Origin: Verrucomicrobiia bacterium
GTDB taxonomy: Bacteria; Verrucomicrobiota; Verrucomicrobiia; Verrucomicrobiales; DEV007
Length of the DNA stretch: 64,000 nucleotides
NCBI GenBank assembly: GCA_030427505.1
Contig: JAUICH010000014.1
Location: 80,307-144,306 of the forward strand
Reading direction: 5' to 3'
Part shown: positions 24,385-33,584 of the stretch, one piece after another
How the letters are laid out: each line of letters starts with the position of its first letter
Numbering within the stretch: the first letter of the stretch is position 1
Notes under the pieces: model-generated
The model's database searches: none
Seen by the model: the letters and a program-made list of their open reading frames with translations, nothing else
Told to the model about the DNA's origin: nothing
Position numbers and translations under genes: made by a program

Positions 24385-26547
24385 ATGAAAACCACTATCG
24401 AACCCACCCCGGCCTCCGCTCCCGAAACGCGGGACCCCTCCGTGGACGCCAACTCCGCTTCGGCGAGTATCCGCCGGGAAGTGCGGGAGGATGGCCTGGT
24501 CCTGCTGACCTTTGACCGCCCGGACAGTTCGGCGAATATCTTCGACCGGGAGACGCTCCTGGAGTTGGAGGCGCACTTGGACTGGATCGCGGAGAAGAAC
24601 GTGCTGCGCGGCCTTATTCTGAGAAGCGCCAAACCGTCTATCTTCCTGGCTGGAGCGGACATTAAGAGCCTTTCCACGCTCAGAGAAGAAGAACTGGAAG
24701 CCTTCATCGAGCTGGGGCAACGGGTCTTTTCCAAACTGGCGCACCTGCCGCTGCCGAAGGTGGCGGCCATTCATGGCGTCTGCGTGGGCGGTGGCCTGGA
24801 AGTGGCCCTGGCCTGCGACTGGCGCGTGGTGAGCGACGATCACGCCACGAAACTGGGCCTCCCGGAAACCATGCTCGGCATTTTACCCGCCTGGGGAGGT
24901 TCTACCCGGCTGCCGCGACTGATCGGTTTGCCGAAAGCGCTCTCCCTGATCCTGACCGGAAAGATGGTGGATGCGCGCCATGCCGTGAAGCTGGGGGTGG
25001 CGGATGCCTATGGATTTCCCGAAAAACTGGAGGAACTGGCCCACCAGTATATAGATCGCGGCCAGCGTAAAAAGAAAGGCTTCCCCTTGCTGCACAACCC
25101 CTTAAGCCGGGAGATTATCCGCATCAAGGCCAAGGGAGACGTGCTGAAGCAGTCCGGCGGCAACTATCCCGCGCCGGTGGAGGCCCTGAACGTGGCCGTC
25201 GATGGCGTGGGCCGTTCCGAGGAGCGTTCCCTGCTCGCGGAGCGGGAGGCGGTGCTGCGCCTGGCCAAGACCCCGCAGGCCGCCAACCTGATCCGTGTCT
25301 TCAACTTGCAGGAGCGCTCCAAGAAACGGCGCTACGCCACGGAAGCGGGAGTGGCGCCCAAGACGATCGCCAGCACAGCGGTCATTGGGGCGGGGGTGAT
25401 GGGTTCCGGCATCGCCCAGTGGCTCAGCAGCCGCCAGTTGCCGGTCATCCTCCAGGACATTTCCGCCGAACGCGTCGCGGCCGGTCTGAAGTCTATTTAC
25501 AAATTGTATGCCGGAGGAGTGAAACGCCACCTCTTCACGAAGACCGAGGCCGAACGGCGCTCAGACCTGATCACTCCGGCCCACCAGCCCGTGCCGCTGA
25601 AGCGTTGCGATCTGGTGATCGAGGCCGCCACGGAAGACCTGGCCATCAAGCGGAAGATCTTCGCGGACCTGTGCCGCCGGACTTCGGACGAGACGGTGCT
25701 GGCCACGAACACCTCGGCCCTGCCTCTGAAGGGGCTGGTGACTTCCGAGGGCGTGACCCATCCCGAGCGCATCGTGGGGCTGCATTTCTTCAATCCCGTG
25801 CACCGGATGAAACTGGTGGAGATCGTGGTGACGGACACCACCACCGGCGAAACCGTGGAAACGGCCCTAAAGTTCGTCCGCCAGATTGGTAAGCTGCCGG
25901 TGGTGGTGAAGGACCATCCGGGCTTCCTGGTGAACCGGATTCTCATGCCCTACCTCATCGAAGCCGGACGGCTCTACGACCGGGGCGTGGACCCCGAAGT
26001 CATCGACGCGGCGATGCGCGACTTTGGCATGCCGATGGGGCCCCTGCGTCTGCTGGACGAAGTGGGGCTGGACGTGGCCCTGCATGTGGCCCGTACCATG
26101 GAGAAAGCCTTTGGCTCGCGGATGAGCATTCCCGAAGTGTTCACCCGCATCGTGGACAGCGGCAATTTTGGCCGGAAAGCGGGTCACGGTTTCTACCGCT
26201 ACGGCGGCAAGGGCGAGCCCAAGGTCAGTCAGGCGGCGCTAAACTGCCGCACGGCGCTGGATCGCGAACCGGCGAATTTGACCCGCGAAGACATTCAGGA
26301 CCGCCTGGTGCTGCTGATGGTGAACGAGGCCTTCCGCTGCCTGGAAGAAGGCGTCACGGACAGTCCGGAAGACGTGGACTTCGCCATGATCATGGGCACC
26401 GGCTTCGCGCCCTTCCGGGGCGGGCCCATGCGGTATGCCGAGACCGAGGGCCTGAAGAAAGTCGCGGGCCGGCTGGTCCGCCTGGCCGAGGAGGAAGGCG
26501 AACGCTTCTCCCCCTGCGGCCTGCTCATGGAAAAGGCCCAGGACTAA
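24385..26547 (+). CDS. Fatty-acid oxidation fusion: enoyl-CoA hydratase/3-hydroxyacyl-CoA dehydrogenase
   Basis: This 720-residue protein is a fusion. Residues ~30-220 are a crotonase domain (GADIKSL oxyanion region; glutamates in GGGLEVALACD and LPETMLGI). Residues ~330-510 are an NAD-binding domain (IGAGVMGSGIA) with the catalytic His in GLHFFNPVHRMKLVE, and residues ~515-715 contain the C-terminal dehydrogenase domains (KDHPGFLVNRIL). It carries out hydration and NAD-linked oxidation and forms a complex with the thiolase encoded just upstream. FadB and FadJ cannot be told apart here. Confidence 0.93.
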   Translation: MKTTIEPTPASAPETRDPSVDANSASASIRREVREDGLVLLTFDRPDSSANIFDRETLLELEAHLDWIAEKNVLRGLILRSAKPSIFLAGADIKSLSTLREEELEAFIELGQRVFSKLAHLPLPKVAAIHGVCVGGGLEVALACDWRVVSDDHATKLGLPETMLGILPAWGGSTRLPRLIGLPKALSLILTGKMVDARHAVKLGVADAYGFPEKLEELAHQYIDRGQRKKKGFPLLHNPLSREIIRIKAKGDVLKQSGGNYPAPVEALNVAVDGVGRSEERSLLAEREAVLRLAKTPQAANLIRVFNLQERSKKRRYATEAGVAPKTIASTAVIGAGVMGSGIAQWLSSRQLPVILQDISAERVAAGLKSIYKLYAGGVKRHLFTKTEAERRSDLITPAHQPVPLKRCDLVIEAATEDLAIKRKIFADLCRRTSDETVLATNTSALPLKGLVTSEGVTHPERIVGLHFFNPVHRMKLVEIVVTDTTTGETVETALKFVRQIGKLPVVVKDHPGFLVNRILMPYLIEAGRLYDRGVDPEVIDAAMRDFGMPMGPLRLLDEVGLDVALHVARTMEKAFGSRMSIPEVFTRIVDSGNFGRKAGHGFYRYGGKGEPKVSQAALNCRTALDREPANLTREDIQDRLVLLMVNEAFRCLEEGVTDSPEDVDFAMIMGTGFAPFRGGPMRYAETEGLKKVAGRLVRLAEEEGERFSPCGLLMEKAQD

Positions 26548-26591
26548 CAAGGACCGAAACTTTTACCTCTTTAGAAAGGAAACACACACCC

Positions 26592-28469
26592 ATGAAAGAA
26601 TCCCCCGAAACCGAGAAGCCGCACGACGCGGTGATCGATACCTCAAAAATGACCGCCGGAGAGCGGGCCGCGCTGGAGATGACCGAAGCGGCGCGAGAAC
26701 AGGCGGGCGAGCGCAACAGCTTTGCCGGGTCCCTCTTCATGGGGCGGCCCGACTTTTCCTCCCTGGCGCCGTTCCCGGCCCAGAGCGTGGAGGACCGGGA
26801 CCAGGGCGACGCCTTCCTGCAACGCCTGACCAATTTCCTGGACTCTAACACCGACCCGGACGCGATCGACCGCGAGGGCGAGATCCCGGACGAAGTGTTC
26901 GAGGGCCTGGCGAAGCTGGGCGCCTTTGGCATTAAGATTCCCACCAAGTACGGCGGCCTGGGCCTGTCCCAGACCAACTACTCCCGCGCCGCGATGGAAC
27001 TGGGCGCACGGGACGGGAACCTGACGGCTTTGCTGTCCGCCCACCAGTCCATTGGCGTGCCACAGCCGGTCATCGTTTTCGGCACCGAGGAGCAGAAGGA
27101 GAAATACCTGACCCGCTGCGCGGCGGGCGAGGTGTCCGCCTTTGCCCTGACCGAGCCAGAGGTGGGGTCCGACCCCGCCAAGATGAAGACCCTGGCCACG
27201 CCCACGGAGGACGGAAAACACTTCCTCATCAATGGCGAGAAACTCTGGTGCACCAACAGCCTGAAGGCTGGGCTGATCGTGGTGATGGCCAAGACACCCG
27301 CGCCGGAAGGGAAACCGGAATCGGCCAAACCCATCACGGCCTTCGTGGTGGACATGGACACACCCGGCATCGAGATCACGCACCGCTGCCGCTTCATGGG
27401 GCTGAAGGCGCTCTACAATGGCGTCGTCCGCTTTACCAACGTGAAGGTGCCGCGGGAGAACATCATCCTGGCCGAAGGCCGGGGCCTGAAAGTGGCGCTG
27501 ACCACGCTGAACACCGGACGCATCACGCTGCCGGCGGCCTGTGTCGGCATGAGCCGGGAGTGCCTGCGTATTTCCTCCGAGTGGGCGCGGAAACGCGAAC
27601 AGTGGGGCGCGCCGATCGGGAAGCATGACGCCATTGCTCAGAAACTGGCGGCCATGGATGCCGATACCCTGGCCATGGAAGCCATGGTGCGCTACACCTC
27701 CGCGCTGGTGGACCGCGACAAAAAGGCGGACATCCGCATCGAGGCGGCCTTCGGCAAGATGTGGGGCTCCGAACGCGCCTGGGACATTGTGGATGACACC
27801 ATGCAGATCCGGGGCGGACGCGGCTACGAAACCGCGGACTCCCTCAAAGCACGGGGCGAAGAACCCATCCCGGTCGAGCGCATGCTGCGGGACTGCCGGA
27901 TCAATACCATCTTTGAAGGGTCCAGCGAGATCATGCGGCTCTTCATCGCCCGCGAAGCCCTGGACCCGCACCTGAAAGTGGGCGGTCCCGTGCTGAACAG
28001 CCGGGCGCCGATGAAGAAACGGCTGACCGCCGCGATGAAAGCCGCCTGGCATTACGCCAAGTGGTACCCCGGCCTGTGGCTGCCGCGCTTTACCAGCGGA
28101 GCCTCCGGAGACCTGGCGCCGGAAGTGCGCGCGGAGCTGCGCCGGGTGCGCAACCTGAGCCGGAAACTGGCCCGCCGCCTCTTCCACGCCATGCTGCGGC
28201 ACGGTCCGAAGCTGGAGAAGAAACAGGCCCTGCTGGGCCGGTTCGTGGACATCGGCGCGGAACTCTTCGCGCTTTCGACCCTGGCCAGCTACACCGGGCA
28301 CCTCATCGCCTCCGGCGAAGCCGCGAAACACGGCGGCCGCGAAACCCTGCTGAGGAAGCTAAGCTACTTCAGCAAGCGCTCCCGCCTCAGCATCGCGGAA
28401 AGCTTCCGCGGCATCCGCCACAACGCCGACGCCGAAGGCTACCGCCTGGCGCGCGGCGTATTGGAGTAG
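26592..28469 (+). CDS. Acyl-CoA dehydrogenase, long form
   Basis: The 625-residue product contains the FAD-binding and acyl-CoA dehydrogenase core (YGGLGLSQTNY near 120, FALTEPEVGSDPAKM, RITLPAACVGMSRE, and the FEGSSEIMRL motif that usually holds the catalytic glutamate). The C-terminal ~150 residues are a helical extension beyond the normal ~380-residue enzymes, as in membrane-associated long-chain enzymes. It catalyses the first, electron-donating step of beta-oxidation. Last gene of the operon; preceded by GAAAGGA about 12 bp before the start. Confidence 0.93.
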   Translation: MKESPETEKPHDAVIDTSKMTAGERAALEMTEAAREQAGERNSFAGSLFMGRPDFSSLAPFPAQSVEDRDQGDAFLQRLTNFLDSNTDPDAIDREGEIPDEVFEGLAKLGAFGIKIPTKYGGLGLSQTNYSRAAMELGARDGNLTALLSAHQSIGVPQPVIVFGTEEQKEKYLTRCAAGEVSAFALTEPEVGSDPAKMKTLATPTEDGKHFLINGEKLWCTNSLKAGLIVVMAKTPAPEGKPESAKPITAFVVDMDTPGIEITHRCRFMGLKALYNGVVRFTNVKVPRENIILAEGRGLKVALTTLNTGRITLPAACVGMSRECLRISSEWARKREQWGAPIGKHDAIAQKLAAMDADTLAMEAMVRYTSALVDRDKKADIRIEAAFGKMWGSERAWDIVDDTMQIRGGRGYETADSLKARGEEPIPVERMLRDCRINTIFEGSSEIMRLFIAREALDPHLKVGGPVLNSRAPMKKRLTAAMKAAWHYAKWYPGLWLPRFTSGASGDLAPEVRAELRRVRNLSRKLARRLFHAMLRHGPKLEKKQALLGRFVDIGAELFALSTLASYTGHLIASGEAAKHGGRETLLRKLSYFSKRSRLSIAESFRGIRHNADAEGYRLARGVLE

Positions 28470-28892
28470 GGAGTGTCTTAGTTTTAATGGTAATCCGGTC
28501 AAGCCGGGCCGTTCGACGGCGCAGATTGGCGCTGACAAATCCTGGATGCGGTCGCTTGACCGGGGCCAACGGCCCGGCGCATGCCAGCCTGGGGCGCGAG
28601 CCCCAGGAAATCCTCATTCAAATGACGTCCCGAGCCCCGAAGGGGCGACAGCGCTTTCAGCCCGCGATGGGGCTTGACCCGGAGTCCTAGGGCTGACGCC
28701 CCAGGCTAAGCGCTGCCGGGCCTTCAGCCCTTGGGATGGGAACTTTTTGCGGCGCTGTGGCCGTATTGCAGAAAGCGTAACCGGAAAAGATATCTGTAAA
28801 CGCAAGTGAGACGGAGGAAATCCCGGTCACACGTAGCAGGTGCGGCTACGACCCAGTTAATGATGCTCTAACCGGTTTCACTCGGTTACACC
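28470..28892. other. 423-bp spacer with strong GC-rich hairpins
   Basis: No gene is supported. It holds a perfect 8-bp stem CCTGGGGC-GCGA-GCCCCAGG (28588-28607), GCCCC-GAA-GGGGC (28634-28646) and a GGGCCTTCAGCCC motif near 28720. These belong to the dispersed hairpin-rich intergenic repeats of this genome. The hairpin at 28588 could end the lipid operon, though no T-run follows. Confidence 0.5.
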
Positions 28893-29378
28893 TTACATAT
28901 TGCCGGCGACGATCAGAATCCCGATTAGAATGAGCGAAAGCGAGATGATCAGCATGATGCCGGTAAACTTCCAGTAGGCACGCTGTTGATTCAGCGCTTC
29001 TTCCAAGTCTCTGACCGAATAGGAAGATTCGAGGGATTTGATAAATCCGCCGTATTTCCAAAGCTTCATGGCCGGATAGAAAAAGAGGAGGCCAAAGAGA
29101 ATGTTGATGATGGAGCCTAAGGTTCTGCCGACCATGTAAGGGACCGACCCGGAGCCCGTAATGGGATCGATACCCGTGGAGCTTCCGATGACGAGCATCA
29201 CAATTCCCCACAGGAGGTAGAAGGTGGCTCCGATGATCCCTAGCACGCCCACAAAACGGACCCAGCCCCTGGTCCTGCGAAGGTGGTCCATGACCACATT
29301 GGTGATAAGGGTCGTCTCGCCGGAACCCCCGCGTTGGACGAGATCTGCTTCGGGGCTGGAATATGGATTGTCGCTCAT
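28893..29378 (-). CDS. Membrane protein with NPY-type N-terminus (DUF5362-like)
   Basis: This 161-residue protein begins SDNPYSSPEADL, a tag found on many small PVC membrane proteins, followed by ~30 polar residues. Three to four hydrophobic segments follow (VGVLGIIGATFYLLWGIVMLVIG; GSIINILFGLLFFYPA; TGIMLIISLSLILIGILIVAG). The pattern resembles DUF5362 family members. No enzymatic motif is present and its role is unknown. Coded apart from its neighbours. Confidence 0.8.
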   Translation of the reverse strand: MSDNPYSSPEADLVQRGGSGETTLITNVVMDHLRRTRGWVRFVGVLGIIGATFYLLWGIVMLVIGSSTGIDPITGSGSVPYMVGRTLGSIINILFGLLFFYPAMKLWKYGGFIKSLESSYSVRDLEEALNQQRAYWKFTGIMLIISLSLILIGILIVAGNM

Positions 29379-29572
29379 GGCTGTCTTGGATGGAAGCTAG
29401 TGGAATGACAGGCGTTCTGTCTAGGCTCGGCAGTACTGTCAAGCCTATATGGGTAACAAGAATTGGGCCATTCTTAGCCTGTCGAGATTTGAAAATCCCC
29501 TGAGACGCTGAGAGCCTTACGGTTAGGTCTTGCCGGAACCTCCTGAAACGCCGCGGGGCGGGCGACTTCGCC

Positions 29573-31376
29573 TTACTGCACGGACCCCACCTGACGCGTC
29601 AGGTCGCGGATGTCCTGATCCAGCAGACTGTTAGGCTGGGCCTTGAAGTCCTTGTCCAGATCTTCCAGAGCGGCGCGGGCGTGGGCGGGCTTTCCGGCGT
29701 CGAGGCAGCGCTCCACGTAGGGGCGGACCAGGTTGTAAAACAAGTGGCCGCCCGCGTTCGTGCGGAACCGGGCCATGGCGCGGCCGTAGTCTTCCTGGGC
29801 GGCGTCCCATTCGCCCTGGTCCAGGCGCAGAAAGATCGACTCCGCCGCCACGGTGATGGCCAGGTCGAAGCGTTCCGATTTGTTCTCCAACTGAATCTCC
29901 CGCTCCAGCCGCTCCGCCGCCCGTTCATCGCCGGTCGTGCGGTAGAGGTTCAAGAGCTGCACCTGCCCGCGCAGCCGCAGATCCGTTTCGTCATGGAAAT
30001 TCGTGGCCCAGCGTTTCCAGAAGGCTTCCATCGTTTCCGGTGGCGCCTGCTTCGCCTCCAGCCAGCCGGCTTCCAGTTCCCAGGTGCTGACCAGGCGCGG
30101 CATGTACTTCCGTGCATAGCGGATCAGTTCCGGATAGCTGGCGTGCTCCGTGTTCATCGCCGCCCATTGCAGGGTGAGCTGGCAGCGTTCGTAGTTGAAG
30201 GTCCGCGTCAGGTCGGAGATCATGAATCGGAACTGCGCGTCGGTGATGCGCCGCCAGGTCTGAGGATCAAAGGTAGTGCCGACGGGATACTTCGCTCTTG
30301 ATGCGGTTTACGTCCAGCTCCCACTGGCCGCGCTCCGCCAGGTAGCCCACCCAGGCGTGCCCTCCCGACCGGCCCTGGCCCATGAAGAGGATGGTGGGTA
30401 TGCCCTTGGCCTTGCCCGTTTCCGAAACGAAGAAGGCTTGGTCCGCGCAGATGCCGCCGCGCTTCCCGATCTCCGCCAGCTTGTACGCTTCCTCGTGCGG
30501 CCACAGGAAATGCCCCTCCTGCGCGCGGGGAACATCGTAGCGGATGGAGGAGTAGAGCGCCGTCAGGTAAGACGGGTTCTTTAGCTCGATCTGCTGCACG
30601 TATTGCAACTCCGAAAACGCCAAGGGCGTGTCCACCATATAGGTCAGGTCTTTCACGGGAAGGTCCGCCGGGTCCAGCATCAGCCCGCCCGTCCCGGCGG
30701 CCTTCGTGAAGAACTCAAAGCGCCGCTCCGGTTCCAGGTCGCCAGCGGGGAGCCATTCTTTCTTGGTGAAAGGGTGCGGCCAGGCGTCAGGGAAGGGTTG
30801 ATCGAACACCACGGCAAAAGCCACCGCCAGGGCGGGGTAGTGACGCAGCGCCTCCGGCTGGCGGGTGGCGATGCGGCAGAGAATCTCCAGCGCCTTCGGC
30901 GCATCGTCGCCGGGGTTCACCGAGCGCACGAAGAGCTTCGGCACCTCGTGCTGCAAGCTCAGGCCGCGAAAAGCTTCCGCGACCGCCGGGTCTGTCTTCA
31001 GCGCGGAGCTGTCCGGCGCGCGGAGGTACAGGTCCAGCCAGCGCAGGTGCACCAGCCAGCCCTGGACGTGGTCATTTTCCATGGCGCGCTCGATGCCGTG
31101 GCGTTCTTGCGCGTAGAGGAGGGCGTCGTGCAACTCATCCCGCGCCGCCGGCCAGCCGCCAGGGTCCGGGTGCGCCGTCCACCAGTCCACCAGGTGCGCC
31201 TCAGTAAAGGTCGTCAGCGTGGGCCGGGATTCCGCGACGGCCCGCGGCGCCGGGCCGGTGACCAGAAAAGCTAAGATAAGAGGAAGGGCCGCGGTAAGGC
31301 CCATGGAGTAGGGCACCCGTGCCCGGCGGCGCAGCTGGAACCCTTTTCCCCAAGCCATGCGCGGCTTCCTCTTCAC
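29573..31376 (-). pseudogene. Transglutaminase-like protein gene split by a frameshift
   Basis: Two consecutive minus-strand frames read as one protein. The first (31376 to a stop at 30267) has a signal peptide, and near its end the transglutaminase residues: Cys in RGGICADQAF and His in GGHAWVGY. The second frame is open through AKYPVGTTFDPQTW..ITDAQF and then to 29573. The frame must change at about 30288-30300 (GAAGTAT region), with one extra base or two lost. A sequencing error is the alternative. Together ~600 residues would be coded. The GTG start overlaps the stop of the upstream TPR-like gene (GTGA). Confidence 0.75.
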
Positions 31377-31891
31377 GAAACCGGCGGCTTAACCGTGGGC
31401 GCCAGGCGGTTCCACAGGTTGGTCAACTGAAACCCGGCTTCCGGATTCTCGTGCAGATGCTTCTGGGCCTGCCGGTAGAGCTTGGCGGCTTCTGGCACAT
31501 CGTCAAACTCCTTCAGCAACAGCTCGATGGCCCCTTCATAGGCGGGCAGCTCCGCCGGGTAGAACTGGAGGATCTTCCGGTACTCCGCCAGCGCTTCCTC
31601 GTAGCGGCCCTTCTCCACATAAAACTCCGGCAGCTTGTAGTTCAGAACCGGTTTGGAGAACCGTCCGCCGGGAAAAAAGAACGAGTCCACAAGCGCGGAG
31701 ATCGGCGCCATGACGAGCCGCATCAGTTCAGGAATGACGAACAGCGCCGCCAGGAGGATCAGCGCGACCTGGAGAAACACGAACGGTCCGTCCGAGCTTT
31801 CCCGGGCGCGCGGCGCCATGATCAGAAACGAGGCCACGCACGCCGCCGCGAGGACCCCGCGAATAATCTTGCTGACCCACTTGGGTTCCAT
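31373..31891 (-). CDS. Membrane-anchored TPR-like protein
   Basis: The ATG at 31891 gives 172 residues; longer frames upstream are not supported. Two hydrophobic segments (residues ~9-25, IIRGVLAAACVASFLIM, and ~35-55, FVFLQVALILLAALFVIPEL) precede a helical region with TPR pattern (EFYVEKGRYEEALAEYRKILQFYP; PAYEGAIELLLKE; AAKLYRQA). It probably mediates protein contacts at the membrane. The 4-bp overlap with the next gene (GTGA) implies coupled translation with the transglutaminase-like product. Confidence 0.8.
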   Translation of the reverse strand: MEPKWVSKIIRGVLAAACVASFLIMAPRARESSDGPFVFLQVALILLAALFVIPELMRLVMAPISALVDSFFFPGGRFSKPVLNYKLPEFYVEKGRYEEALAEYRKILQFYPAELPAYEGAIELLLKEFDDVPEAAKLYRQAQKHLHENPEAGFQLTNLWNRLAPTVKPPVS

Positions 31892-32036
31892 ACCAGCAGT
31901 ACCATAGCTCCTCCCGGCAGGCTCAGGCAAGCGATTGCTATGGGCGCGGCGGCGGGACACGGAAGCGCTAATGGGACACGGAAACGCCACGCCTTGCGAG
32001 CCGGGAGGGCGCGGGTTTGGGGGGCAGGTTCGGCGC

Positions 32037-32469
32037 ATGAGACGTTTTTTCCTTTCGCCGTCTTCTGGCTGATGGCCGCCAGTCGGCAAACTGGACCGGT
32101 GGAGACCGTTTCCGTGAGCCAGCCGTTCCGCCAAACTCTCCCGGCGGACAGTCAGGCGCGGGTCTCCATCCGGCTGGGAGAGGGGGACTACTTCATGGGA
32201 ACCGTGAAACGCCACACCGGCGGGTGCGCTGGCGGGCCTGGAGTTGCTCGGCTCTGGGGGCGCCCGCGTTCGCGATCTGCTACCGGTGCGCCAGCGGGGG
32301 GGAAATCCTCTTCACGGCGGAGAGGGCGGAGGACCATCAAGTCCGGATGGCCACGGGCGAGACTGGCGGCGAGATCGTGCTGACCTTGAACCGTGTGTTG
32401 TCTCTGGAAGAGCAGCGGCCCCTTCCGAAGTCGCTCCTGAGTCCCCGGCTCGACCGGCGACAGAGGTGA
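32037..32469 (+). pseudogene. Decayed small secreted-protein gene (three frameshifts)
   Basis: Reading in three successive frames gives a coherent ~140-residue product: MRRFF, then after the T6 run FPFAVFWLMAAS (signal peptide), then QTGPVETVSVSQPFRQT and RVSIRLGEGDYFMGTVKRH; after a shift near 32215, LAGLELLGSGGARVRDLL; and after the G7 run near 32295, EILFTAERAEDHQVRMATG and a stop at 32469. Two shifts fall at homopolymers, so assembly error is a real alternative. No family recognised. Confidence 0.55.
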
Positions 32470-32692
32470 AACGCGATCTCCGAGCGCGTTCACGAGTGGC
32501 CTGACAAGTGTGAACAAAGGGAGAGGAGGACCTTGGTCATCCGATGCTAAAGCCCGGCAACACCGCCAGCGGCGGAGCATAAATAGATTTCGCTGTTCGA
32601 TCTGGATCGCGCAATTCGCGAGTTTCCCACCAGTCCGGCCCGGACCCCGGAAGTCGGCGACCACCTCCACCAGCGACCGCCCTGGCTAAAAA

Positions 32693-32726
32693 ACCTCTGT
32701 GTCCTCTGCGCTCTCTGTGGTCAAAA
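32693..32726. repeat. Solo arm of the CACAGAG repeat
   Basis: ACCTCTGTGTCCTCTGCGCTCTCTGTGGTC matches the right arms at about 5990-6020 and 6297-6336. No left arm is evident within 200 bp. Confidence 0.6.
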
Positions 32727-32760
32727 TCCCCTGGTTCACGCTGTCCCAATCAGCGATCCC

Positions 32761-33507
32761 TTAGCTCTCACCCCCCTCCAAAATCATCCGCCGCAGTTCC
32801 CCCACCGGCCACTGCCCCGGCGCATTCGCCTCCCGTAAGAACCCATAGTTCAGCACCGACCCCGCCAGCGCCAACCGCGGCCGCGACACCTTCCCCAGCG
32901 GACCCATTCCCATCAAGCTGACGCGAAACGCAGCTGGGTCCGGGGCAGGGGACGGGAGGGCTGCCAGCGAGACCTCACCACAAAGGCTGACCATCGCCGC
33001 CAGGTCCTCCTCGCGCTCCAGCCACACCGCCAGCTTTCCGATGTCCGCCCCCAGTTCCCGCGCCTTCCCCATCTGCTCCCGCAGCGTCTCCATTCCCGGG
33101 AACACCTCGAAATTGTGGTACGACAGCACCGCCTTTACCCCGGCCTCCCGCGCCGCTGCCACCGCCGGGGTCATCGCCACCGCCGAGCGGATCTCCGTGT
33201 CCATCAGCATCGCGTAGGGGAGGAACCGCGTGTAAAGCCCCAGCCGGGCCGCGTCGTCCAGGCCGTGCTCGCCCCCTTCCTCCGGGCACCGCGCCGTGAT
33301 CAGCAGCGGCAGGGCAGGGGATACTGCCGCCGCCACCGATTCCGCCCGGTCCAGGCAGAGCAGCAGATTGTCCAGGCGGAACTCCAGCACGTCACAACTC
33401 ATCGCCAGCCCGGTGGGCCCGGTAGCCTCCACAAAGTCCAGATCCGCCGCCGAACACACCGGCGCCACCACGGCGGCCCGGCCTTCTGAAATACCCTTAA
33501 AATCCAT
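32761..33507 (-). CDS. aroD: Type I 3-dehydroquinate dehydratase
   Basis: This 248-residue protein has the type I signature: EFRLDNL and LITAR..EEGG early, the catalytic His in SYHNFE, the Schiff-base Lys in DIGKLAV, and the substrate loop SLMGMGPLGKVSR followed by GSVLNYGF and PGQWP. It removes water from 3-dehydroquinate to make 3-dehydroshikimate in the shikimate pathway. Cytoplasmic. It stands alone, with a divergent promoter region of 77 bp shared with the sugar-transferase gene. Confidence 0.93.
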   Translation of the reverse strand: MDFKGISEGRAAVVAPVCSAADLDFVEATGPTGLAMSCDVLEFRLDNLLLCLDRAESVAAAVSPALPLLITARCPEEGGEHGLDDAARLGLYTRFLPYAMLMDTEIRSAVAMTPAVAAAREAGVKAVLSYHNFEVFPGMETLREQMGKARELGADIGKLAVWLEREEDLAAMVSLCGEVSLAALPSPAPDPAAFRVSLMGMGPLGKVSRPRLALAGSVLNYGFLREANAPGQWPVGELRRMILEGGES

Positions 33508-33517
33508 AGATTTCTAA

Positions 33518-33546
33518 TTGATCCTAAATAGAAAGATCATTATAAT
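33518..33546 (+). promoter_or_regulatory. Sigma-70-type promoter for the sugar-transferase gene
   Basis: TTGATC (33518-33523) and TATAAT (33541-33546) are separated by exactly 17 bp in a markedly AT-rich stretch. Transcription would start near 33553, leaving a ~32-nt leader before the GTG at 33585. The -10 is a perfect consensus and the -35 matches 4 of 6. Confidence 0.75.
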
Positions 33547-33584
33547 TTTTAGGAAAGGCATAAATTTTTCGAAGGTTCACGAAC

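Larger units (their letters stand above)
31892..32760. other. 869-bp gap holding a decayed gene and a CTCTGTG repeat arm
   Basis: Contains the broken secreted-protein gene at 32037-32469 (separate entry). Beyond it there are GC-rich short hairpins and one arm of the CACAGAG repeat at 32693-32726. Nothing else recognisable. Confidence 0.6.
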
